From positions 620,001 to 684,000 of the forward strand of contig LNDV01000034.1 in the NCBI GenBank assembly GCA_001464765.1: a DNA stretch of 64,000 nt. Reading direction: 5' to 3'. The translations under genes and the position numbers were made by a program. Below, in pieces: positions 56,643 to 64,000 of this stretch (position 1 is the stretch's first letter; the number at the start of each line of letters is the position of its first letter). The notes beneath the pieces were generated by a model. The model worked only from the letters and a program-made list of their open reading frames with translations, was not told the origin of the DNA and ran no database searches. Source of the DNA: Betaproteobacteria bacterium Ga0077526. GTDB lineage: Bacteria > Pseudomonadota > Gammaproteobacteria > Burkholderiales > Ga0077523.

Positions 56643-56672
56643 CGAAAACAGCACCCGCAGGTGCCGTTTTCG
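56643..56672 (-). terminator. Terminator between livK and livHMGF
   Basis: Thirteen pairs (one G-U) join 56643-56655 and 56660-56672 around a four-base loop, with four Us inside and after the stem base on the minus strand. It lies about 43 bases after the livK stop and before livH. Partial readthrough would give more binding protein than channel. Confidence 0.7.
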
Positions 56673-56714
56673 TCAGGGGATGTCCGGAGCTCGCGCCTCG
56701 GGCCTGGGGAGGAC

Positions 56715-57974
56715 TTACTTCTGCTCCGCCGTGGCACCCTTGATGAATTCCTCGAACTTGATCGACTTGCCGCCCTTGATGATGGCAATCGGCTCGAGCA
56801 CGCCCGCCTTCATGGTGAAGATGGTCATCTCGGCGTCCTTGCGGTCGCCCTTGTCGTCGAACTCGATCTTGCCGCTCGCGCCGTCGAAGCTGATCTTCTT
56901 CAGTTCCGGCAGGTACTTCGCCGGGTCGACGGAATCGGCCTTCTGCATCGCGGCGATCAGCAGATTGGCGCCGTCGTAGGTGAACGGGGCGTAGATGATG
57001 GGATCGGAATTGAACTTCGCCTTGTAGGCGTCGAGGAACGACTTGCTGGCGGCCTTTACCGGAATGCCCGCCTGGGAGCAGACCAGGCCTTCCGAGGCGT
57101 CGCCCGCGAGGGTCTTCATCTGGTCGGAGCAAGCGCCGTCGCCGAACGCGAAGATGGCCTTCATCCCCAGTTCCCGAGCCTGCTTGAGCAGCGGGCCCGC
57201 GGCGGCATCCATGCCGCCGAAGAAGACGGCGTCCGGGCTCTTGCCACGCAGCTTGGTGAGCACGGCCTTCCAGTCGTTCTGCTTGTCGGTGCCCTTCTCG
57301 CGCGGCAGGACCTTCACGCCGGCGGACTTCAACGTCTTCTCGACTTCGTTCGCGAGGCCTTCGCCATAGGACGTGGCGTCGTCCACCACGGCCACGACCT
57401 TGGGCTTGCCTTCGGCCACGAGGTAGCTGGCGACCGCGGGGCCCTGCTGGTCGTCACGGCCCACCGTCCGGAACGTGACAGGGAAGCCCTGCTCGGTCAA
57501 CTGGGGGTTCGTTGCCGAGCCGCTGATCATCGGAATACCGGCCTGGTTGTAGACGGAGGACGCAGGAATGGTCACGCCGGAATTCAGGTGGCCGACCACG
57601 CCGGCGACTTTGGCGTCCACGAATTTCTGGGCAATGATCGGGCCCTTGTCCGGTTTCGCTTCGTCGTCCTCGCTGATCAGTTCGAACGTGATCTTCTTGC
57701 CGCCGATCGTGATGCCCTTGGCGTTGGCTTCGTCGATGGCAAGCTTGGCGCCGTTCTCGTTGTCCTTGCCGAGGTGCGCGATGGCGCCGGTAAGCGGCGC
57801 GGCGTGCCCGATCTTCACCGTCACGGTATCTGCAGCGGGCGCGGCAGCCGCCGGCGCATCCGCCGCGGGCTTGGGGGGCTCTTCCTGCTTGCCGCATCCG
57901 GTCAGCGCTAGGGCGACGGCGGCAGCTCCGACAACGAGATCCAGACGCAGGGCGGGCAGAGGAAAGCGGGACAT
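56715..57974 (-). CDS. livK: Branched-chain amino acid-binding lipoprotein (LivK type)
   Basis: The 419-residue type I periplasmic binding protein has a lipoprotein signal with lipobox LTGC (24-27, lipid on C27), then an alanine/proline linker and a mature domain beginning KIGHAAPLTGAIAHLGKDNENGA. NSGVTIPASSVYNQAGIPMISGSATNP is the classic ligand-binding region; within it, SVYNQAGIPMISGSATNP is diagnostic. Most Gram-negative LivK proteins are free in the periplasm, so the lipid anchor is unusual. Substrates are likely leucine, isoleucine or valine, but other amides or amino acids are possible. Confidence 0.92.
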   Translation of the reverse strand: MSRFPLPALRLDLVVGAAAVALALTGCGKQEEPPKPAADAPAAAAPAADTVTVKIGHAAPLTGAIAHLGKDNENGAKLAIDEANAKGITIGGKKITFELISEDDEAKPDKGPIIAQKFVDAKVAGVVGHLNSGVTIPASSVYNQAGIPMISGSATNPQLTEQGFPVTFRTVGRDDQQGPAVASYLVAEGKPKVVAVVDDATSYGEGLANEVEKTLKSAGVKVLPREKGTDKQNDWKAVLTKLRGKSPDAVFFGGMDAAAGPLLKQARELGMKAIFAFGDGACSDQMKTLAGDASEGLVCSQAGIPVKAASKSFLDAYKAKFNSDPIIYAPFTYDGANLLIAAMQKADSVDPAKYLPELKKISFDGASGKIEFDDKGDRKDAEMTIFTMKAGVLEPIAIIKGGKSIKFEEFIKGATAEQK

Positions 57975-58072
57975 TTCGTCTCCTGGACGCAGAAATGGCG
58001 GATCAACGGAATGAGGTGAAGGCCACCTCGAGGCGCAACGGCCGCAGAGCGCGACCGCATCGAATCCAGGGG

Positions 58073-58101
58073 ATTATTCCCTGTCACTAAAGTGCCGTCA
58101 A
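58073..58101 (-). promoter_or_regulatory. Strong sigma70 promoter of livK
   Basis: On the minus strand TTGACG (58096-58101) is separated by exactly 17 bases from AATAAT (58073-58078), each a five of six match. Transcription would start near 58066, leaving a leader of about 90 bases before the ATG at 57974. Confidence 0.7.
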
Positions 58102-58129
58102 TTCTGGCAGTTGCGCGAACGGGCGCGCC

Positions 58130-58160
58130 AAAAAGAAAAGCCGGCCCGAAGGCCGGCTTT
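58130..58160 (-). terminator. Rho-independent terminator after the small cytochrome c gene
   Basis: AAAGCCGGCC (58137-58146) pairs perfectly with GGCCGGCTTT (58151-58160) around CGAA. The minus strand continues with UUUUCUUUUU. It isolates the cytochrome gene from the livK promoter 30 bases further on. Confidence 0.88.
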
Positions 58161-58176
58161 GCTGGAAGTGCACACC

Positions 58177-58500
58177 TCACATGCTGAGGATCCAGTCGAC
58201 GATGATCTTGACGTCCTCGTCCTTCATGTTGGGGTGAGGGGTCATCGGGATCGCACCCCAGACGCCCGAACCGCCCGCCTTCACCTTCTTCACGAGGGCG
58301 TCGGAGGCGCCGGCGTTGCCCTTGTACTTCTTGGCGATTTCCTTGTACGACGGACCGACCAGCTTGGTCTCGGCGGCATGACAGGCGGCGCAGTCGCTGC
58401 CCTTGATCAGGGCCTGGGCCTTGGCGGCGTCGGCGGCCTGAGCCACGCCATTCACGAAGAGCCCCGCAACGGCGGCGGCGATGAGGTGCTTGATGTTCAT
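58177..58500 (-). CDS. Small class I cytochrome c (c551/c552 type)
   Basis: The 107-residue protein has a signal peptide ending VAQA (about residue 22), the haem-binding C37-A-A-C-H41 and the methionine ligand M86 in IPMTPHP. The fold length of about 85 mature residues matches cytochrome c551/c552, soluble electron carriers to oxidases or nitrite reductase. ATG 58500 is chosen because AAGGAG lies 5 bases upstream; a longer frame runs through the promoter. It has its own promoter and terminator, so it is monocistronic. Confidence 0.94.
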   Translation of the reverse strand: MNIKHLIAAAVAGLFVNGVAQAADAAKAQALIKGSDCAACHAAETKLVGPSYKEIAKKYKGNAGASDALVKKVKAGGSGVWGAIPMTPHPNMKDEDVKIIVDWILSM

Positions 58501-58537
58501 TCGTTCTCCTTGCAGGTCGGTCGATCGAAGCTGGCGC

Positions 58538-58565
58538 ATTCTAGGGATTTTCCCGGTGAATGCAA
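58538..58565 (-). promoter_or_regulatory. Promoter of the small cytochrome c gene
   Basis: TTGCAT (58560-58565) and TAGAAT (58538-58543) on the minus strand are 16 bases apart. The spacer contains GGGATTTTCCC (58544-58554), a GGGA-TTT-TCCC inverted repeat that could be an operator. The start would be near 58531, giving a leader of about 31 bases. Confidence 0.55.
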
Positions 58566-58571
58566 ACGTGG

Positions 58572-60635
58572 TCATTTTCCATCCGGCACTCCCCGGCCGG
58601 TCCTTGCCGCCAGAATGGCCTCATCGAGGGAGGCGATGGGCGGCAGGCACACAACGCCACGACAAAGCCACACGTTGACGCCCTCATCGGCGGGTTTGTC
58701 CAGGGCCGGAGGCAGTCCCGGGACGTTGCCCGGGATGCCCAGGGCCAGGCAATGCGGGACATACAGCGCCGACAGCCGAGCCATCCAGCCTGCGACTGCC
58801 GCGGGTTCGCCCCGGACGATCATCGTGGTCGGCGGGTCGAGGTTTTCCTGCAGCGCAGCCAGCAGGCTGGGCGCGGCATGCGGCTGCTGCTCGAGGACCT
58901 GCCAGTGGGCACGCAGCGTCCGCTCGGCGGCTTCGAGGTAGCGCGGCTCGCCCACCAGGTGCCCAAGACGCTGCAGGGCGGTCGCCGCCACGCCGCTCCC
59001 CGACGGGGTGGCGTTGTCGTGGACGGTCTTGGTCCTCACGATGAGCTGCTCGTGGTCGTGACTGGTGAACCAGAATCCGCCGCGTTCGGGATCGGCAAAG
59101 CCGTCGATCAGACGATCGGCGACGACGCACGCCCAGTCGAGATCCTCCTTCGAGAATCCTGCCCGCAGCACTTCCAGCAGCGCCGCCAGCAGAAATGCAT
59201 GGTCGTCCAGGTACGCGGGAAACTGGGCCCGGCCATGCCGGGCGGTCGCGAGAAGCTTGCCGTCGACCCAGAGGTGCGACCGGATGAAGTCGAGCGCACG
59301 GCGGGCCGACTCGACCCAGGCCGGACGGCCGAGCAGCCGCCCTGCCCGCGCCATCGACGCGATGGTCAGCGCATTCCAGCTCGTCAGCACCTTGTCGTCG
59401 CGCCCCGGCCTGACCCGGTCGGCGCGCGCCGCACCCAGGGCTTGCCGGCCCTCCTCGACGAGCCGGCGGGCCTCCTCTCCAGCGATCCCGAGCCGTCGGG
59501 CCAGATCGGCCCAGTCGGAGGTCACGCCCAGATGCCAGTGGCTGTCCTCGAAGTTCGGCGGCGCATCCAGCCCGAACCGGGCGGCAAAGGCTCGGTACTG
59601 CTGCGGGGCCAGCAGTGACTCCACGGCATCCCGGTCCCAGACGTAAAAGCGACCCTCCTCCCCCTCGCTGTCGGCATCGAGACTGGAGCAATAGCCGCCG
59701 TCGGGCAGTTGCATCTCCCCCATCAGCCAGGTGGCCGTGGTGTCGCAGGCTTCGAGATAGAGGGGGTCCGGCCGAGCGCCGTAGGCATCAGCGTAGAGCC
59801 GGAGCAGGGCGGCGTTGTCGTACAGCATCTTCTCGAAGTGAGGGATCTGCCACCGGTCGTCCACGCTGTAGCGGAAGAAACCGCCTGCCAGATGGTCGCG
59901 CAGGCCCCCGAGAGCCATGCGCGAAAGCGTCCTGTGCACGCCGGCCAGCGTCTCCTCGGGCACCTCCGGCGGCCGGCTGCGCAACAGGAAGCCCAGCTCG
60001 AAGGGATGCGGAAACTTGGGGGCGGTACCCAGTCCGCCATGGACCGGGTCGATGAGCTGGAGCAGGCGCGACCGGGCCTGATCGATCGGCCGTCCGGTCA
60101 TGCCGGCCCCGGCCTCCAGGGGCGACGACTCTGCGGCACGCTGGAGGATCCCGACCAGTTCCGCGTTCTGCGTGTCGATGTCGTCCCGCTGGGTCCTGTA
60201 AGCCGTCTCGACACGTTCCAGGAGCGTCTCGAATCCCGGAAGGTTGTAGCGCGGGGTGGGCGGGAAGTAGGTCCCGCCGAAAAAGGGGCGCCCGTCCGGG
60301 GTGAGAAACATCGTGAGCGGCCAGCCGCCCGGGCGCTGGGTGAGCGCCTGATGGGCACTCTGATAGATCTGGTCCACGTCGGGCCGCTCTTCGCGGTCGA
60401 CCTTCACGTTCACGAACAGGCGATTCATCGTGGCCGCCACCTTCGGATCCTCGAAGGACTCGTGCGCCATGACGTGGCACCAGTGGCAGGCCGAGTAGCC
60501 GACGGAAAGGAGGATCGGACGATCCTCCTCGCGGGCCTTGCGGAACGCTTCTTCCCCCCAGGGATACCAGTCTACGGGGTTGGCGGCGTGCTGAAGCAGA
60601 TAGGGACTGGTTTCCGCGGAAAGGTGATTCGGCAT
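58572..60635 (-). CDS. DUF255 thioredoxin-domain protein (YyaL/SSP411 family)
   Basis: The 687-residue protein has an N-terminal thioredoxin-like DUF255 domain with C50-H-W-C53 in YSACHWCHVMAHESF and a following VKVDREERPDVD block. A long alpha/alpha-toroid domain resembling glycosidase/epimerase barrels follows (GGFFRYSVDDRWQIPHFEKM, DADSEGEEGRFYVW, PSGSGVAATALQRLG). The family is widespread but its reaction is not established. It starts at ATG 60635 without a visible Shine-Dalgarno; a hairpin ends 4 bases upstream. It follows the small 76-residue gene. Confidence 0.9.
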   Translation of the reverse strand: MPNHLSAETSPYLLQHAANPVDWYPWGEEAFRKAREEDRPILLSVGYSACHWCHVMAHESFEDPKVAATMNRLFVNVKVDREERPDVDQIYQSAHQALTQRPGGWPLTMFLTPDGRPFFGGTYFPPTPRYNLPGFETLLERVETAYRTQRDDIDTQNAELVGILQRAAESSPLEAGAGMTGRPIDQARSRLLQLIDPVHGGLGTAPKFPHPFELGFLLRSRPPEVPEETLAGVHRTLSRMALGGLRDHLAGGFFRYSVDDRWQIPHFEKMLYDNAALLRLYADAYGARPDPLYLEACDTTATWLMGEMQLPDGGYCSSLDADSEGEEGRFYVWDRDAVESLLAPQQYRAFAARFGLDAPPNFEDSHWHLGVTSDWADLARRLGIAGEEARRLVEEGRQALGAARADRVRPGRDDKVLTSWNALTIASMARAGRLLGRPAWVESARRALDFIRSHLWVDGKLLATARHGRAQFPAYLDDHAFLLAALLEVLRAGFSKEDLDWACVVADRLIDGFADPERGGFWFTSHDHEQLIVRTKTVHDNATPSGSGVAATALQRLGHLVGEPRYLEAAERTLRAHWQVLEQQPHAAPSLLAALQENLDPPTTMIVRGEPAAVAGWMARLSALYVPHCLALGIPGNVPGLPPALDKPADEGVNVWLCRGVVCLPPIASLDEAILAARTGRGVPDGK

Positions 60636-60638
60636 TGC

Positions 60639-60677
60639 GTGAGGCGTCTGGTCAGGTTTCCCGACAGACTACCTCAC
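60639..60677 (-). promoter_or_regulatory. Hairpin immediately upstream of the DUF255 start codon
   Basis: GTGAGG (60639-60644) pairs with CCTCAC (60672-60677), and GTCTG (60646-60650) with CAGAC (60665-60669), plus two inner pairs, leaving a nine-base loop. The stem ends three bases before the ATG. It occupies the place where a ribosome-binding site is expected, so it may limit initiation. Confidence 0.4.
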
Positions 60678-60702
60678 CTCCAAAAGATTCCTCCGCGGAA
60701 AA

Positions 60703-60933
60703 CTACTCCTGGTCGGGAAAGACCGCCGGCGGCCGGAAGAGGATCCTGCGCCAGACATCGTCCGACGCGTCGCCGTCGGCGCCCGCGGCGCGCGGGTCGA
60801 CGTCATCCATGGAACCGCGTGTCGTGCCATCACCGATTCCGGTCTGGAGATAGCGGCCGGCGCCTGCGCCACCGAGGTCGACCGTCGCGACACCTGCGAG
60901 CGCGGCAGCCAGGGCGAGTTGTTTTTCACTCAT
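60703..60933 (-). CDS. Small uncharacterised 76-residue protein
   Basis: I do not recognise this protein. It starts MSEKQLALAAALAGVATVD, a short hydrophobic stretch that is not a clear signal peptide, continues with a glycine-rich turn (LGGAGAGRYLQTGIGDG), and ends in an acidic linker (MDDVDPRAAGADGDASDDVW) and a basic, proline-rich tail (RRILFRPPAVFPDQE). The coding claim rests on a near-perfect Shine-Dalgarno, AAGGAGG on the minus strand (60943-60949), nine bases from the ATG. A longer frame upstream (to 61170) lacks such a site. It lies 67 bases before the DUF255 gene on the same strand. Residues before the acidic stretch could insert into or lie along the membrane. Confidence 0.65.
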   Translation of the reverse strand: MSEKQLALAAALAGVATVDLGGAGAGRYLQTGIGDGTTRGSMDDVDPRAAGADGDASDDVWRRILFRPPAVFPDQE

Positions 60934-61156
60934 GTTGAGAGTCCTCCTTGCCCGGACACCAGGAGCCGGATACGTGCCAGGGCCCCGGCGTGGATGACGC
61001 GACCCGGTTGCAGAGGGGGAGGAGGGAGGCCGCGCCAAGACCCTGCCGCGGGATGGCAGTTCGCCCCGAGAGGATAGTGCCGCCCTGTGGCGATGGCAGC
61101 AGAGCGCGTGCCGAAGGCTGCTAGGCGTTTCCTCATACGCCGGATGCGAAGCCCGG

Positions 61157-61879
61157 TCAGCTTTCTCCACGGTCGGCGAGCCACTGGCGGTAAGCCGCCT
61201 TCAGCGCCTCGCTCGGCGGGTACACACCGACGATACTGTCACCGCCTTCGACACGTTGCCGGATGTAGGCCTCCAGCCGGTCCTGCTCCACGGCATCCCG
61301 GGCGACCTCTTCCGCGATCGCGGCGGGCAGCACGACGACGCCATCAGCGTCGCCGATCAGGATGTCCCCGGGAAAGACCGCCACGCCACCGCAGCCGATG
61401 GGCACCTGCGCATCCACGGCCATCATGGTGCCGTAGCTCGGGGGCGCGGCATTGCCCCGGGCGAACACCGGGAAGTCCATCCGGGACAGCTCCGCCACGT
61501 CGCGCATCGGCCCGTCGGAGACGATGCCTGCCACACCGCGCACCCTCAGGCGGGCGACCAGGATGTCCCCGAACGTGCCACTGGTGTCCAGGCCGTGCGT
61601 GTCGACGATGATCACGTGGCCGGGCGGCGTCGCCTCGATGGCGTGACGCTGGGGATTGGCCGGGTCGCCCATGGCAGCGCCGGTCGCGAGATCCTCGCGA
61701 GCGGGGATGTAGCGCACCGTATAGGCCGGCCCCCACAGCCGCGGGGTGGCGGGATTGACGGCCGTCACGTGGGCGATCGCCCGATTGCGGAAGCCGCGCT
61801 TGATGAGCTGCGCGGTCAGGCTCGCGGTCGTCGCCCGCGCAAACAGCTTGCGGGCCTCGTCGCTGAACGTCGTGATCAT
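61157..61879 (-). CDS. RraA-like / HMG-CHA aldolase family protein
   Basis: The 240-residue protein belongs to the RraA/class II pyruvate aldolase family. It has VIIVDTHGLDTSGTFGDILV, then GVAGIVSDGPMRDVAEL, where the arginine-aspartate pair is the aldolase substrate and metal site, and PGDILIGDADGVVVLP. Members with this RD pair act as 4-hydroxy-4-methyl-2-oxoglutarate aldolases or oxaloacetate decarboxylases. True RraA proteins inhibit RNase E but are shorter. ATG 61879 is preceded by GGGAGGACACACC. It is 34 bases after ubiD. The neighbourhood does not reveal the substrate. Confidence 0.82.
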   Translation of the reverse strand: MITTFSDEARKLFARATTASLTAQLIKRGFRNRAIAHVTAVNPATPRLWGPAYTVRYIPAREDLATGAAMGDPANPQRHAIEATPPGHVIIVDTHGLDTSGTFGDILVARLRVRGVAGIVSDGPMRDVAELSRMDFPVFARGNAAPPSYGTMMAVDAQVPIGCGGVAVFPGDILIGDADGVVVLPAAIAEEVARDAVEQDRLEAYIRQRVEGGDSIVGVYPPSEALKAAYRQWLADRGES

Positions 61880-61913
61880 GGTGTGTCCTCCCTGGACTGC
61901 TGGTTTTGTCGGA

Positions 61914-63377
61914 TCAAAGGCCGAGCTCGCCCCACATCGCGTCCACCCGGCGCCGGACCTCCGGGTCCATCGAAATGGGCGTGCCCCAAGGCCGCTGGGT
62001 CTCGCCTTGCCACTTGTTCGTCGCATCGAGACCCATCTTCGAGCCGAGACCCGAGACGGGGCTCGCGAAGTCGAGGTAGTCGATGGGCGTGTTCTCCACG
62101 AGGAGCGTGTCGCGCGCCGGATCGACGCGCGTGGTGATGGCCCAGATGACTTCCTTCCAGTCGCGCACGTCGATGTCGTCGTCCGTGACGACGATGAACT
62201 TGGTGTACATGAACTGCCGCAGGAACGACCAGACGCCGAACATCACCCGCTTCGCGTGCCCCGGGTACTGCTTGCGCATCGACACCACGGCCATCCGGTA
62301 GGAGCAGCCTTCCGGGGGCAGATAGAAGTCCACGATCTCGGGGAACTGCTTCACCAGCAGCGGCACGAACACCTCGTTCAGCGCGACGCCGAGAATCGCC
62401 GGCTCGTCAGGCGGCTTGCCCGTGTAGGTGGAGTGATAGATCGGATCACGCCGCGAGGTGATGCGGTCCACCGTGAATACGGGGAAGCGCTCCTGCTCGT
62501 TGTAATAGCCGGTGTGATCGCCGAAGGGACCCTCCATCGCAGTCTCGTCAGGTGCGATGTGTCCTTCCAGCACGATCTCGGCGGAAGCTGGCACCTGCAG
62601 GTCGGAGCCGATGCAGCGCACCAGTTCTGTCTTCGCGCCGCGCAGGAGTCCGGCGAACTGGTACTCGGACAGCGTGTCGGGCACCGGCGTGACGGCGCCC
62701 AGGATCGTCGCGGGGTCCGCCCCGAGCGCGACCGCCACGGGGAAGGGCTGGCCCGGGTTCTGCCGCACGTGCTCGCGGAAATCGAGCGCACCGCCACGGT
62801 GGGCGAGCCAGCGCATGATGAGCTTGTTGCGGCCGATCAGCTGCTGACGGTAGATGCCCAGATTCTGGCGCGGCTTGCTGGGACCCCGCGTCACCGTGAG
62901 CCCCCAGGTGATGAGCGGGGCCGCATCGCCCGGCCAGCAGGTCTGGATCGGCAGCCGTCCGAGATCGACTTCGGAGCCTTCCCACACCACCTGCTGACAG
63001 GGCGCGTTGGAGACCACCTTGGGTGCCATGTTGAGCACCTGCTTCAGCACGGGCAGCTTGTCCCAGGCGTCCTTGAGGCCCTTGGGCGGCTCGGGTTCCT
63101 TCAGATACGCGAGCAGCTTGCCCACTTCCTTCAGGGCCTCGACGTTGTCCTCGCCCATGCCGAGTGCCACGCGTCGCGGTGTGCCGAACAGATTGGCGAG
63201 CACGGGCATGGCGTGTCCGGCGGGCTTCTCGAACAGCACCGCCGGGCCCTGTGCCCGAAGGACCCGATCGCAGATCTCGGTCATCTCGAGCACCGGCGAG
63301 ACTTCGCGGCGGATGCGCTTGAGCTCGCCCAGCTGTTCCAGTTGTGCGATGAAGTCGCGCAGATCGGCGTAGCGCAT
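61914..63377 (-). CDS. ubiD: 4-hydroxy-3-polyprenylbenzoate decarboxylase
   Basis: The 487-residue prenyl-FMN-dependent decarboxylase acts in ubiquinone synthesis. It follows E. coli UbiD closely throughout: MRYADLRDFIAQLEQLGELK, TCWPGDAAPLITWGLTVTRG, GIYRQQLIGRNKLIMRW, PFGDHTGYYNE-type blocks and VENTPIDYLDFASPVSGLGS. The conserved E-R-E active-site region lies in the central part. Such close similarity favours the ubiquinone enzyme over a catabolic UbiD homologue. Its partner UbiX is not in the window. It is flanked by an SDR and an RraA-like gene. Confidence 0.95.
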   Translation of the reverse strand: MRYADLRDFIAQLEQLGELKRIRREVSPVLEMTEICDRVLRAQGPAVLFEKPAGHAMPVLANLFGTPRRVALGMGEDNVEALKEVGKLLAYLKEPEPPKGLKDAWDKLPVLKQVLNMAPKVVSNAPCQQVVWEGSEVDLGRLPIQTCWPGDAAPLITWGLTVTRGPSKPRQNLGIYRQQLIGRNKLIMRWLAHRGGALDFREHVRQNPGQPFPVAVALGADPATILGAVTPVPDTLSEYQFAGLLRGAKTELVRCIGSDLQVPASAEIVLEGHIAPDETAMEGPFGDHTGYYNEQERFPVFTVDRITSRRDPIYHSTYTGKPPDEPAILGVALNEVFVPLLVKQFPEIVDFYLPPEGCSYRMAVVSMRKQYPGHAKRVMFGVWSFLRQFMYTKFIVVTDDDIDVRDWKEVIWAITTRVDPARDTLLVENTPIDYLDFASPVSGLGSKMGLDATNKWQGETQRPWGTPISMDPEVRRRVDAMWGELGL

Positions 63378-63425
63378 CAGCGGGGCTCCGCGCGGGGGGT
63401 CACGGCAGTCGTCATCGGGGAATCC

Positions 63426-63998
63426 TCAGATCACGGCGGTGAGGCCGCCGTCCATCGGCACGATCGCACCGGTGACATAGGAGGCGCGGTCCGACGCGAG
63501 AAACACCGCCACCTGGGCAATGTCGTCGGCACTCGCGTAGCGGCGCAGCGGCACCTTCGCCTGCCCTTCGCGCAGGACTTCGTCACGCGTCTGGCCACGC
63601 AGTTTCGCCTCCAGGGTGAGCGCCTCTTCCACGCGCTCGGTCATCGTCGCGCCGGGATTGATCGCGTTCACGCGCACGCCCCGGGGTCCATACACGGAAG
63701 CGAGACCCACACTCGCGAGCATGAGCGCCGCGTTGGCCGCGCCGCCGGGCAGGTGGTAGGGCACAGCCACCTTGCCACCCATGCCGATGATGTTCACGAC
63801 CGAGCCGTGGCCCTCGGCGGCCATGGCAGGCAGCAGAGCATCCATGGCGTGGATGTAGGGGAGGTACTTCGCCTCCATCGCGAGCCGCCACGCGGCCGCC
63901 TCCAGATTCTCCGGCAGCGTCCGCTTCGCCGCCCCGGCGCTGTTGATCAGCACGTCAGGCGCGCCGAAGCGCTCCAGGACTTCGTCCGCGACGCGCTT
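63426..63998 (-). CDS. Short-chain dehydrogenase/reductase, 5' end outside the window
   Basis: About 190 residues of the C-terminal part of an SDR are present; the frame is open to the right edge, so the Rossmann glycine motif is missing. DVLINSAGAAKRTLPEN carries the NAG-type motif (here NSAG). The usual catalytic tyrosine position lies near GKVAVPYHLPGGAANAA, where Y is followed by a glycine/alanine segment instead of YxxxK. If real, this departs from the YxxxK consensus. The C-terminal ASYVTGAIVPMDGGLTAV is the typical SDR ending. It is 48 bases from ubiD. Substrate unknown. Confidence 0.75.
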   Translation of the reverse strand, partial: KRVADEVLERFGAPDVLINSAGAAKRTLPENLEAAAWRLAMEAKYLPYIHAMDALLPAMAAEGHGSVVNIIGMGGKVAVPYHLPGGAANAALMLASVGLASVYGPRGVRVNAINPGATMTERVEEALTLEAKLRGQTRDEVLREGQAKVPLRRYASADDIAQVAVFLASDRASYVTGAIVPMDGGLTAVI

Positions 63999-64000
63999 CG

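Noticed and set aside
55944..57911. Long plus-strand open frame of about 655 codons
   Set aside because: Antisense to livH and livK, both of which have clear family motifs.

Overview
The window is GC-rich chromosomal DNA from a betaproteobacterium. The best taxonomic evidence is gene order. The minus-strand run pilM-N-O-P-Q / aroK-aroB-dgt-like / gltB-gltD / hemE / priA / argS / SPOR protein / dsbA / SDR and the runs lptD-surA-pdxA-rsmA and dusB-fis-purH are arrangements I know from Burkholderiales, Rhodocyclales and relatives. I do not assign a genus. Almost all of it is housekeeping or core metabolism. I saw no insertion sequence, prophage, CRISPR array, rRNA or tRNA.

Layout. 0-6 kb (+, apart from one gene): the end of a beta-propeller-like protein, a divergent IlvD/Edd-family dehydratase, an opposing aminotransferase, then a compact set of an orphan ParA ATPase, a secreted TPR protein and a HAD phosphatase. 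6-28 kb (-): one long co-directional stretch with type IV pilus assembly (pilMNOPQ), shikimate genes, a dGTPase-like gene, glutamate synthase, hemE, priA, argS, a SPOR protein, dsbA and a dehydrogenase. 28-32 kb (+): penicillin-binding protein 1A, an unknown protein and a YcgR-type PilZ protein. 32-42.8 kb (mostly -): hemB, engB, hemL, thiE, rsmA, pdxA, surA and lptD, with cytochrome c4, rubredoxin and glyoxalase I on the + strand. 42.8-53 kb (+): cell-wall recycling genes amgK-murU, pepP-ubiH, dusB-fis-purH-purD-hemF and an unknown gene. 53-58 kb (-): a complete branched-chain amino acid ABC transporter (livK, livHMGF). 58-64 kb (-): a small cytochrome c, a thioredoxin-domain DUF255 protein, an uncharacterised 76-residue protein, an RraA-like aldolase-family protein, ubiD and a truncated SDR.

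The genes combine into envelope biogenesis (PBP1A, LptD, SurA, AmgK/MurU, SPOR, DsbA, pili), tetrapyrrole synthesis (hemB, hemE, hemF and hemL are all here), ubiquinone synthesis (ubiD, ubiH), nitrogen assimilation (gltBD, liv) and purine synthesis (purH, purD).

I found no dramatic new system. The observations most worth checking are non-coding or small: (1) two interleaved, mutually exclusive inverted repeats followed by a U-rich tract, plus a consensus DnaA box, in the AT-richer hemE-priA gap; (2) a plus-strand intrinsic terminator with no gene in front of it, preceded by three contiguous hairpins, between hemB and engB; (3) a 76-residue gene with a near-perfect Shine-Dalgarno; (4) an intrinsic terminator between livK and livH, which also corrects the livH start.
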